Of a DNA stretch of 20,108 nucleotides, positions 1 to 7,256 are shown piece after piece. A program made the position numbers and the translations under genes. The notes under the pieces were generated by a model. The model made no database searches. It saw nothing but the letters and a program-made list of their open reading frames with translations, and was not told the origin of the DNA. Origin of the DNA: Chrysochromulina tobinii (lineage: Eukaryota > Haptophyta > Prymnesiales > Chrysochromulinaceae); assembly GCA_001275005.1 (NCBI GenBank), contig JWZX01002451.1:1-20108 (forward strand). The letters run 5' to 3'. Each line of letters opens with the position of its first letter. The stretch's first letter is position 1.

Positions 1-291
1 GATGCCGATCCCTCTAGGTGAGGAGAGCACGTTAGTGCTGACGATGTGTTGTGTGAACGCCCACGGGGGCGCGCGTAGCGCGGTGTGAACATGTACAAGA
101 GTACCGCCGCGGATTAAATAGAACTTCGCGCGTGAACTAATAAATATTCCCGGTAATAAGGGCCAAGGCCAAGAGCTGGTGTTCCGTCTTCACAGACACA
201 CCAAGAGACACACACATCTTCGACAACCCTCTTCTGAGACACAGACACACCGTGGAACAATACAGGGTTCGGGTCGAGATACCTACTGAGG

Positions 292-370
292 CTCACTCAC
301 TCACTCACTCACTCACTCACTCACTTAACTCACTCACTCACTCACTCACTCACTCACTTAACTCACTCAC
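292..370. repeat. (TCAC)n microsatellite, interrupted
   Basis: Tandem TCAC tetranucleotides run through this stretch and are broken twice by the same TTAACTCAC interruption. The repeated interruption suggests that a block of TCAC units plus interruption was itself duplicated. Reading frames through it give only Ser-Leu-Thr-His repeats, so it is not taken as coding. Confidence 0.95.
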
Positions 371-649
371 GATCATCCGGATGCACGGCGCCGCCGTTGT
401 CAAGGTGCGTCAACCAGTACTCGTACTCCTCGGTTTCTCCTCGGTGGAATCGTACGCATCGTACGCTTCGCGCGGTTCGACGTCGAGATAGGCAATCGAG
501 TGTCGGAGAGCCTGCCCGAGTGTCGGCCAGCGGTCTTCTTCTGCCTCTTCTTCCTCATCGTCCTGAACACCGTCGCTCTCGTCTTCGCTCGGGTCGCGCT
601 CGCGTACCGCGAGAAGGGTACGACAGGATCGACATCGAGCGTCGAATAG
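362..649 (+). CDS. Possible 3' exon encoding a C-terminal membrane segment
   Basis: A plus-strand frame is open from just after TAA 359-361 to TAG 647-649 (95 codons) but has no ATG near its start, so it could only be a downstream exon. It encodes a hydrophobic run of about 20 residues (core FFCLFFLIVLNTVALVFA, about 529-582) followed by a short basic/Ser-Thr tail, the layout of a tail-anchored or single-pass protein. It overlaps the acidic minus-strand frame completely. No upstream exon was identified. Confidence 0.15.
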   Translation, partial: LTHDHPDARRRRCQGASTSTRTPRFLLGGIVRIVRFARFDVEIGNRVSESLPECRPAVFFCLFFLIVLNTVALVFARVALAYREKGTTGSTSSVE

Positions 650-739
650 CCCCGCGCGTCCCCGGACCCCGCGAGCGCGACGCGGCACGCGCGAGCCGCG
701 AATGTGCAATGTCGACATCTCCGGATCGCGGATGATCAT
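410..739 (-). CDS. Doubtful small acidic protein
   Basis: A minus-strand frame of 109 residues opens with ATG at 739. Its N-terminal half is Arg-rich, then comes an acidic run (DESDGVQDDEEEEAEED) around residues 60-75, and a tail with a small AYDAYD repeat. No family is recognised. The acidic run is the antisense of a Phe/Leu-rich stretch that reads on the plus strand as a membrane segment, so only one of the two frames, or neither, is likely to be real. Confidence is low. Confidence 0.18.
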   Translation of the reverse strand: MIIRDPEMSTLHIRGSRVPRRARGVRGRAGLFDARCRSCRTLLAVRERDPSEDESDGVQDDEEEEAEEDRWPTLGQALRHSIAYLDVEPREAYDAYDSTEEKPRSTSTG

Positions 740-1056
740 CTGCCCCTGGGCCCATATATGCGTTACTCGTACCCGCAACGTCGGAGACAGTGGATCAGCT
801 CAAAAGGCGCGCGCACCTTGCATTTTTAATTTGGCCTTTGTACCACACTGAGTCGCTACCGGCCGGGCGCGGGCTGCACCGACGCACCGTCGAGCGCCGA
901 GCCGGCCGAGCGCTTTTACTGGCGACATCGGACATGTCACATGCAGGCCCAGGGGCTGCCCTCAGTCACTTGCCTGGCCGCCGCGCGCGGCAGTCACCGC
1001 GGCGCTGCACAGGTATGCACAGGCACACGCACGCGCCGCGCCGTGGCGGGCGCCCC

Positions 1057-1923
1057 TCACGAGTCCTCGTGTCGGAAGACGAACGGCTCGCCATCCTTTG
1101 TAAAGATCTCTGGGTTGGCCGCCCGGCGTGCGGGCGAGGGCGCCTCCCTCGCCTCTCGCAGCTCGCCACGTTCAAACGTCTCAAACGGGTCCGCGGGCGC
1201 GACGGCGGCTTCGGACGCGGCCGAGACGTGTCGCTTGGACGGCGGCGGCGCGAGGGGCGGCACGGCCGCGCCCAGCACCGGCGCTCGCGCGCGCTCGCGC
1301 GCCAGGCGCTCCTGTAGCTGCAACACGCGCGCCAGGTTGCTTTCGGGTGGTGGCGGCGGCGGCTCGGGAGCCGCCGCCTCGGCGGTAGGCCGTGGCGGTT
1401 CGGCCTTTGTGGGCAGCGACGCTGCTGGCACCTGAACCGGCGCTGGCGGCTGCAGCGGCGCAACGGGTGCCACCGGAGGCGGCTCCACGCCGCGGTACAG
1501 TGACAGGGCCGTGGCCCTGCCGGCCGCAGCGCGGGCCGCGGCGTCGTCTGCGTGGGTTAGGCGCGCGGCGAGTTCGCCGACGCTCGGCAGCCCCGCCTCT
1601 GCAGGTGGCACCCCCGGAGGTAGCGGTGCCATCGCGTCCTCAAACCGCCGCGCCGCAATATGGCGCGCCTCCTGCAGCTGCGCCTCGAGCTGCCGCGCGT
1701 ACGCGGCCGCGCTATCGAGCTGCGCGCGATAGGCTTTGCGCTCCTCGTCACGCAGCTGCAGGATGGTCTTCAGGCTCTTGGCTAGCGCGTGCTCCTCCTG
1801 CTTGAAGTGCTCAACGAGCTCGGTCAGGCCGAGCCGCACGAGCATCATGCCGCCCAGTCGCTCCTCGAAGAGATGCGCCAGCGTGTCGATGACGTCCGCC
1901 TCAGTCGAGTTGACCATCGCCAT
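1057..1923 (-). CDS. Coiled-coil, proline-rich protein of unknown function
   Basis: This 288-residue protein has no recognised domain. The N-terminal 90 residues are predicted helical, with a Leu-rich stretch (around HLFEERLGG) and then a charged heptad-like region (LRDEERKAY ... LEAQLQEARHIAARRFE) typical of a coiled coil. A Pro/Ala-rich linker with PPPPPPE follows, then a second short charged helix (LQLQERLARERAR), and a tail ending FVFRHEDS. The start chosen is the ATG at 1923 (MAMVNS), because codons upstream are AT-rich and unlike the body. The frame stays open to another ATG at 2010, which would add 29 residues. It is divergent from the VKOR gene at 2102 and probably shares its promoter region. 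Homology was not recognised. Confidence 0.7.
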   Translation of the reverse strand: MAMVNSTEADVIDTLAHLFEERLGGMMLVRLGLTELVEHFKQEEHALAKSLKTILQLRDEERKAYRAQLDSAAAYARQLEAQLQEARHIAARRFEDAMAPLPPGVPPAEAGLPSVGELAARLTHADDAAARAAAGRATALSLYRGVEPPPVAPVAPLQPPAPVQVPAASLPTKAEPPRPTAEAAAPEPPPPPPESNLARVLQLQERLARERARAPVLGAAVPPLAPPPSKRHVSAASEAAVAPADPFETFERGELREAREAPSPARRAANPEIFTKDGEPFVFRHEDS

Positions 1924-2101
1924 GTATCGGCCAATGCGCACGCAAAAATCCTGTCTAGGCGCAGCCGCGACCCGTAAATATGGATACTGTGAACATGGAT
2001 AGTAGTACATGGATTAATGTTCAAAGGGAGAGTACGATGGGACTCCGGGACACTTCAATTTTGTCTTGACTACTAAGTTGTGATCTCGCGCGTCCAGGGG
2101 C
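1924..2101. promoter_or_regulatory. Divergent intergenic region, probable bidirectional promoter
   Basis: About 180 bp separate the ATG of the minus-strand coiled-coil gene from the ATG of the plus-strand VKOR-thioredoxin gene. The segment around 1970-2075 is clearly more AT-rich than either gene and must contain both 5' ends. No canonical TATA box can be assigned with confidence. Confidence 0.4.
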
Positions 2102-3178
2102 ATGGCTTCGCCGATCCTCCCTCTCATTTTCATCGCCGCCCTCGCGCCGCGGCCGGGTCTACACCGGTTGGCGAAGCCAGTGGCCCTGCCGCCGATCGCG
2201 ATGGCAGCCACGTCCACGGGCGACGGCGGCGGCGACGAACGCTCCGGACGCGTCGCCATCGCGGTGCTGGCCACGGCCGGTGCTGCCGAGACGGGCACGC
2301 TCACGGTAGAGAAGCTGTGGCCCTCCGGCGCGCTCGACGGCTTCTGCCTACCGGGCGGCGGGTGTGCGGATGTGCTCAGCGGGTCGTGGTCCACCGTGTT
2401 CGGCGTGCCGCTCTCTGCCTTTGGGCTGCTAGCGTATGGCGCAGTGGCCGCGCTTGCAGCTTTGCCGCTGCTGCTGCCGGCGGCGGCTGACGTTGACGGC
2501 GACGCCAATGTCGCGGCCACAGAGGCGCCAGGTGCGAGTGCGCTCGTCTTCGGCGCGGGCGCGCTCGCTGCCTTCTCCGCGTGCTTGATGCTCCTGCTGC
2601 TGCTCGTCATCCAGCAGCCATGCGTGTTGTGCTTCGCGTCGGCGGCGCTCTCAGCGTCGATCCTGGTCGTGACGTGGCGCACGCCGCTGGTTCGCAGCCG
2701 CACGGACGCGGCCGTGTTCGCCGGCTCGGGAGCCCTCCTCAGCGCCACCGCCGCCGTCGCCCTCTACGTGGGCCAGAGCGCGGGCGTCGCAGGCCTCGCC
2801 AGTGCAGATGTGGGTGTGGACGCGGCGCTAGGGCCGGTGGCACCGCCGGCGATCCAGGCACACTCTTCGGCGCGCGCGCTCGCGCTCGCGGGCAAGTTGC
2901 AGGCGCGTGGAGCGCGCTTTTACGGCGCGTACTGGTGCTCTCACTGCCGGGACCAAAAGGAAGCGCTGGGGGCGGAGGCGATGAAGTTGCTCCAGTACTA
3001 TGAATGTGACGCGAACGGCAAGGCCTCGCGCCGGGCCGAGTGCATGGCCGCGGGCATCAAGGGGTATCCTACGTGGGAGCTTGAAGGCGCTCTCTTCCCG
3101 GGCGAGCGCGACCTCGACGAGCTCGAGCGCATGCTCGCGGGCGAGGTCGAGCCCGACGGCCTCGTCGCGAAGAAATGA
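2102..3178 (+). CDS. VKOR-thioredoxin fusion (LTO1-type thiol oxidoreductase)
   Basis: This 358-residue protein joins a vitamin K epoxide reductase (VKOR) domain to a thioredoxin-like domain. The family makes disulfides: the thioredoxin domain oxidises substrates and is re-oxidised by VKOR, which passes electrons to a quinone. The LTO1 homologue of plants acts in the thylakoid lumen and supports photosystem II assembly. Seen here: luminal-loop cysteines C82 and C88 (FCLPGGGC), the FGVPL motif near 100-104, the VKOR redox pair C174/C177 (CVLC), the thioredoxin pair C279/C282 (WCSHC), two more cysteines C302 and C314, and the cis-proline motif GYPTW (320-324). The order matches the eight-cysteine layout of LTO1. 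Four to five hydrophobic segments lie between about 50 and 225. The N-terminus (MASPILPLIFIAALA then Arg/Lys/Pro-rich) could be a signal peptide plus transit peptide for a secondary plastid. Start is ATG 2102. Confidence 0.92.
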   Translation: MASPILPLIFIAALAPRPGLHRLAKPVALPPIAMAATSTGDGGGDERSGRVAIAVLATAGAAETGTLTVEKLWPSGALDGFCLPGGGCADVLSGSWSTVFGVPLSAFGLLAYGAVAALAALPLLLPAAADVDGDANVAATEAPGASALVFGAGALAAFSACLMLLLLLVIQQPCVLCFASAALSASILVVTWRTPLVRSRTDAAVFAGSGALLSATAAVALYVGQSAGVAGLASADVGVDAALGPVAPPAIQAHSSARALALAGKLQARGARFYGAYWCSHCRDQKEALGAEAMKLLQYYECDANGKASRRAECMAAGIKGYPTWELEGALFPGERDLDELERMLAGEVEPDGLVAKK

Positions 3179-3409
3179 GGTTGCCTCGCGTGGTGCGTGC
3201 GGGAATGACCTGAGGTGCGCGTTGGACGCTCTTAAAACGGCCCGACAAATCGATTCTTGCGAGACCCAAATCAGGCGACACACCGTTTTTGGGGCGAATC
3301 CAAGTTGAGAACTTTGTGATCGGCGGTGCGGAGCCGTCGTCGGTCGCGGCGGCGGCGCGGCGGCGGCGGCGGGGTGGGCACACCAGGTAGGCGCGCGACG
3401 GTGGAGCCG

Positions 3410-4384
3410 ATGTCAGCAATATACGAGCAGTATACGCCCAACTGGCCGTCGCCGACGCGTGTGTGTGCTCAGCACAGGGTCGCACCCATACTGCAGCATC
3501 ATCGCGCAGCACCCGTGTTCTCGGAGCAGCCCCTGCAACAGCAGCCGCAGCCAGCGCCAGTGCCGCCGCAGCCACCGGCAGGAGCGCCAGCGGCAGCGCC
3601 GCCGCATCCCACGAAGCCGCCGTCGCACGCATCGTCTCCGTTCTCATTCCGGCCTTCGCATCGCCCTGCGCCACCAGCACCACCAGCGCCACCGCCGCCA
3701 GTTGCCGCAGCGGAGCACCCAGCCGACACTGGCCTCTTTCCCCCCGCCACCTCGTTGGAAACTGCAGCGATGCTGGGCAAGGAGCCGACACCGCGGTTGA
3801 GTAGGACGCTGCCTTCCAACGCCGAAATGCGCGACATGGGCTTCCGGCTGCAGCGCCTCGTAGAGGCGCTCCAGCACGCACGTATGCAAAAGTTCAACGT
3901 GATGTGCTACCGCACTCTCCTGACGGCGTGCCAAGAGGAGCCGACGGTGGAGCAGCGGCTGGCGCGCGCAGTCGAGCTAAGCGTTGGTCGGCGCGCTCAG
4001 ACTTCCGCCGACGCGGCGCCCGCGGGCATCGAGCCGCGGCGACCCATGTTCGACTACAGCGCGGGGCTCCACTCGCAGGTGCCTCGGCGGAAGAGCATGG
4101 TCGTCTTCCTCAAGGTGGAGGCGCTATGGCCCGGCGGCCACGCGCACTTCCATCTACGTGTACGTGTCTTGCCGCTCGCACACCAGACCAACGGCGTCCC
4201 AGGCCTCGTCGTCGAGGCGTCGACGGACGCGCACGCCCTCGTGCTCGAGGCCCTCGAGCGCATGCCCCCGCACGCGCCTCTCGAGCCGCTGGTCGCCACG
4301 ATGGCGCTCTCGCAGCAGGAGGTCCATGCGTCCGCCGTGCGCCGTGCGCGCATGCAGGCAGCTGGCCGCTACCTGGTCGATTGA
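3410..4384 (+). CDS. Unknown protein, Pro/Gln/Ala-rich N-terminus and conserved-looking C-terminal half
   Basis: This 324-residue protein has no recognised family. The first 125 residues are low complexity, rich in Gln, Pro, Ala and His (short PPAPPAPPAPPPP runs), and probably disordered. From about residue 140 (PSNAEMRDMGFRLQRLVEAL) it becomes an ordinary helical sequence, with a second block (KSMVVFLKVEALWPGGHAHFHLRV) of alternating beta-like character and a helical tail. The start is the first ATG (3410). The frame is open upstream to a GTG at 3326, but that part is a CGG-repeat-rich stretch encoding Arg/Gly runs and looks like 5' UTR. It follows the VKOR gene on the same strand after about 230 bp. 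Function cannot be given. Confidence 0.6.
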   Translation: MSAIYEQYTPNWPSPTRVCAQHRVAPILQHHRAAPVFSEQPLQQQPQPAPVPPQPPAGAPAAAPPHPTKPPSHASSPFSFRPSHRPAPPAPPAPPPPVAAAEHPADTGLFPPATSLETAAMLGKEPTPRLSRTLPSNAEMRDMGFRLQRLVEALQHARMQKFNVMCYRTLLTACQEEPTVEQRLARAVELSVGRRAQTSADAAPAGIEPRRPMFDYSAGLHSQVPRRKSMVVFLKVEALWPGGHAHFHLRVRVLPLAHQTNGVPGLVVEASTDAHALVLEALERMPPHAPLEPLVATMALSQQEVHASAVRRARMQAAGRYLVD

Positions 4385-4809
4385 GGAGAGCTTCCACGCA
4401 CGCAGAGGATGCACGGCCCTCGCAGCTCAGAGGTGGCCATGAAGCTCAAAGCGACGGGGGTTGAGCCCCCGATCACCCGATGCGTGAGCCGCAGGGCGTG
4501 TATTAGGGCCGCTGCAACTCTGCAAGCCGGAGACCGACCGACGTGGTGTCGGACGGCCGCTCGTGGCTCGACTGGTTTAATAACTATTTACATTATCTAA
4601 TTCAGAATCCAGCATCGTCCCCCACCACGCACGATTTTTTGCCTCACCGTACTTTTCACAGCTTTCGCGCAGCGAAGCCGCGCCCTGATGAGCAGCGTGG
4701 GGGCAAGCGATGAGCTCCGAGCAATCGGAGCCCGTGAAGCCCGCGGTGCAACGACCGTGCACGCACACGCCGTGTGGGCCGAGCAGTCGTCGGCAACCTG
4801 CCCTGCACC
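4385..4809. other. Intergenic region with hairpin and EGF-like remnant
   Basis: A perfect hairpin (CGGGGG, loop TTGAG, CCCCCG) lies at 4455-4471, just after the plus-strand gene ending at 4384. The middle (4575-4660) is AT-rich. The right half carries a minus-strand frame resembling an EGF-like domain, listed separately. A missing 5' exon of the downstream hydrolase gene could also lie here, but none is evident. Confidence 0.5.
4577..4800 (-). pseudogene. Possible decayed EGF-like domain fragment
   Basis: The minus strand reads GVCVHGRCTAGFTGSDCSEL at about 4711-4770, the pattern of an EGF-like repeat. One cysteine usually present between GRC and GFTG is absent. The residues expected just before it (DDCSAH) are found in another frame immediately upstream, as if two bases (CA) had been inserted near 4777. 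There is no ATG; the open frame begins with GTG and ends at 4577. The fragment overlaps the 5' flank of the plus-strand hydrolase. It may be a remnant of a secreted or surface protein, or a chance resemblance. Confidence 0.35.
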
Positions 4810-6951
4810 ATGTTCCCGGCCATTTTCCTCATATCTGGACTGGCCCCTAACAAGTACGTCCCGCTGCCGCTGGGCACGGTCACGCCCAAGGGCTGGCTCC
4901 TAGACCAGCTCATCCTCCAGGCCGAGGGCCTTTCCGGTCACCTGGCGCAGTTCTGGCCCGACGTCCAGAAGTCAGTGTGGATTGGCGGTGGTGGTGATGG
5001 CGGACTGCATGAGCGCACGCCATACTGGCTGAACGGCATCGTGCCGCTCGCGTTTCTGCTGAGCAACGCCAACGTGACGCTCAATCCGGTGGTTGGCGTC
5101 TACAAGGCGGCCTCGCCTAACTCGCGTGTTGCGCTGAATGCGAGCCGGACGGCGAATGCCAAGGTGGACTGCGGCCACATGTTCCCGTCGATCCACGACG
5201 ACCACAAGGCGTGGGCGCAGCACGGCGACCACAAGCACCCGCTTCTGGATGTGGACCTTCTTGCGCAGGTCGAGTGCTACATCGGGTACATCCTCGACCA
5301 CCAATCGCCCGAAGGCTGGCTCGGGCCCGACGATGCCACGGACGCGGGTGCGCCGTGGGGCCGTGCGTACGTGCTGCTCAGCCTGGCCATGTACGCGGAG
5401 GCCAAGCCTGAGGCGGCCGCTCGTGTGCAGGCGGCCATGCTCCAGTACAACCTGTGCCTGTACGAGCGGCTTCAGAAGATGCCTCTTGTGAGCTGGGCAC
5501 AGCAGCGCTGGCAGGAGATGGCCCTGAGCGTCGTGTGGCTGCTCGATCGCGGGGCGGCCGGTGAGCATGAGGAGACGATGCTCACGCTCCTGCGCCTGCT
5601 ACACACGCAGGGCTCCGACTGGGAGGCATGGTTCGAGATGGGCACCTTCCCTTCTCAAGCCGGTGTGCGTGGCGCCAACAACCACAACGTGAACAACGCG
5701 CAGGCGCTCAAGTCCGCAGCGGTCCTCTACCGCTTCACGACGAATGCCTCGCTGGCCACGCTCTCGCGCACGCGCGTGGAGAAGTTGGATGCGCACTGCG
5801 GGCTGCCTACGGGCATGTTCGTGGGTGACGAGCTCATCGACGCCACCCACTCGCCCTCCCGTGGCATCGAACTCTGCGGAGTCGTTGAGGCCATGTATAG
5901 TTACACCGTCATGTTTGGCACCTTCGGCGAGGTTTCGACACTCGACCGGGCCGAGCGCATCGCGTACAATGCCCTGCCCGCCACGTGGGCCTCCCCCAAG
6001 GGCGGTGACATGTGGGCGCATCAGTACCTGCAGGCCGTCAACCAAATCGAGGCCAAGTACAACGATCCGCACGTGTGGACTCACGACGGCCCCGATGCCG
6101 AACGCTATGGGCTCGAGCCGAACTACGGCTGCTGCACCGCCAACTTCAACCAGGGCTGGCCCAAATTCGCACAAAATATCTTTTGGCTCACTCCCGACGG
6201 CGGCGTGGCGGTGGGCCTCCTCGCCCCTGCGGCCGTGACGCTGCCGCCGAGTGCCGGCTTGGGTCACTCCGAGATCAGCGTGGACACGGAGTACCCCTTC
6301 GGAGATGACGTCACCATCAGCGCCAAGGCCGACACGGCGCCCTTCCCCGTGTACGTGCGTGTCCCTGCGTGGGCTTCGGGCCAGGGCGCCGCTGCGATCC
6401 TCATCGAGGGCCAGCCGTCGCGTGACGTGTCCGCCCTCAACGGAACCCTCGTCGTCGCCTTCGTCGCACCTGTGGGGAAAACGCTCGTGGCGACGCTCCG
6501 TCTGAAGCCGGCGCTGCGTATCGAGGAGTGGGCGAAGAGCGGGTACTCTGTGCACCGCGGCCCGCTCATGTACTCGCTCCAGATCGCCGCCAACTTCACC
6601 GCGATTGCGCATCACTACGGCGACGACGACATGAGCAACGACTACGACACCGACGCGGCCAGTCCGTGGCGCTTCGCCCTGGTGGCGAACTCAGACGACC
6701 CGTCGGCAACCCTCAGCTTCGAGCAGCGTACCCTGACGAAGGGCGCCGCCCCCTTCAACCACAGCGGCTTCCCCGTCGTCGTACATGCGACGGTACGCTC
6801 ACTGCCGAGCTGGGGCATCGTCACCAACGCCGCCGCCGAGCCTCCCGCCTCACCCGCGTGCGCCTCGGGATCGTGCGGAGCGCCCCAGTCGGTCGAGCTC
6901 GTCCCCTTTGGTTCCACCGACTTGCGCATCGGGCAGTTCCCGCTCGCATGA
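4810..6951 (+). CDS. GH127-type glycoside hydrolase (beta-L-arabinofuranosidase-like, former DUF1680)
   Basis: This 713-residue protein has the DUF1680/GH127-superfamily layout: an N-terminal (alpha/alpha)6 catalytic barrel beginning PLPLGTVTPKGWLLDQL, with WPDV and the substrate-loop motif PYWLNGIVPLA, then C-terminal beta-sandwich segments from about 480. In the characterised bacterial enzyme HypBA1, a cysteine nucleophile sits in a zinc site made by one Glu and three Cys. The same set is visible here: E354 and C356 (ELCGVVE), and C441-C442 (YGCCTAN), so C441 is the predicted nucleophile; E341 (VGDE) is a candidate acid/base. The reaction inferred is release of terminal beta-L-arabinofuranose or a similar sugar from a glycan. 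The first ATG is 4810; the frame is open to 4774 without another ATG. The N-terminus (MFPAIFLISGLAP) is only a weak secretion signal, so an upstream exon is possible. Substrate is unknown. Confidence 0.88.
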   Translation: MFPAIFLISGLAPNKYVPLPLGTVTPKGWLLDQLILQAEGLSGHLAQFWPDVQKSVWIGGGGDGGLHERTPYWLNGIVPLAFLLSNANVTLNPVVGVYKAASPNSRVALNASRTANAKVDCGHMFPSIHDDHKAWAQHGDHKHPLLDVDLLAQVECYIGYILDHQSPEGWLGPDDATDAGAPWGRAYVLLSLAMYAEAKPEAAARVQAAMLQYNLCLYERLQKMPLVSWAQQRWQEMALSVVWLLDRGAAGEHEETMLTLLRLLHTQGSDWEAWFEMGTFPSQAGVRGANNHNVNNAQALKSAAVLYRFTTNASLATLSRTRVEKLDAHCGLPTGMFVGDELIDATHSPSRGIELCGVVEAMYSYTVMFGTFGEVSTLDRAERIAYNALPATWASPKGGDMWAHQYLQAVNQIEAKYNDPHVWTHDGPDAERYGLEPNYGCCTANFNQGWPKFAQNIFWLTPDGGVAVGLLAPAAVTLPPSAGLGHSEISVDTEYPFGDDVTISAKADTAPFPVYVRVPAWASGQGAAAILIEGQPSRDVSALNGTLVVAFVAPVGKTLVATLRLKPALRIEEWAKSGYSVHRGPLMYSLQIAANFTAIAHHYGDDDMSNDYDTDAASPWRFALVANSDDPSATLSFEQRTLTKGAAPFNHSGFPVVVHATVRSLPSWGIVTNAAAEPPASPACASGSCGAPQSVELVPFGSTDLRIGQFPLA

Positions 6952-7256
6952 GGCGTGTGCGACAAGGTCTGCCTCCCAGGGTCTCCTGAATCCTCAGTTC
7001 CACACCCGGGTTAGCAACGGTTCGTTAGCGGGTCGTAGCGAGTAGCGTGTGGCGCGTGTGGGCCTGCCGGGGCCCCGGCCGGTGTGTCCCGCCTGTCGCG
7101 CAGCGTCAACTGTGGAGACGCGCGCGCATCGTACAAAGATGTGTAGTAGGAGATTTGTGAGATCTAAGATAACACTCAAACGTTGGGCACGGTCAGCAGC
7201 CCGTTCCCGGCCAACTCGACCAACAGGACCAAGCGGCGAGCTCTCAGCGAGCTCTG
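6952..7256. other. Intergenic region between convergent genes
   Basis: The hydrolase (plus) and the PG-repeat protein (minus) converge here, so both 3' ends fall in this segment. There is an AT-richer stretch near 7135-7180 and a GAGCTC-AGC-GAGCTC direct repeat at 7238-7252. No gene is seen. Confidence 0.6.

Larger units (their letters stand above)
1..1056. other. Region without a secure gene
   Basis: Apart from the TCAC microsatellite and the two opposing open frames at 362-739, nothing here supports a gene. The left part is AC/GT-rich and moderately AT-rich. From 640 it becomes GC-rich. A CATATATG box lies near 754-761. The right part (780-1056) is the 3' flank of the minus-strand gene ending at 1057. 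Confidence 0.5.

Noticed and set aside
292-370. CRISPR-like regular repeat
   Set aside because: Simple tetranucleotide repeat with no spacers, in eukaryotic-type DNA.
2014-2748. 244-residue minus-strand frame opposite the VKOR domain
   Set aside because: Shadow of the VKOR gene: Ala/Ser/Pro-rich, no motif, no separate promoter space.
4455-4471. Rho-independent terminator
   Set aside because: The hairpin is GC-rich but has no T run after it and the DNA is eukaryotic; kept only as a hairpin.
5599-6615. 338-residue minus-strand frame inside the hydrolase gene
   Set aside because: It is antisense to a clear GH127-type gene, is rich in Arg/His/Val as expected for the shadow of GC-rich coding DNA, and shows no domain.
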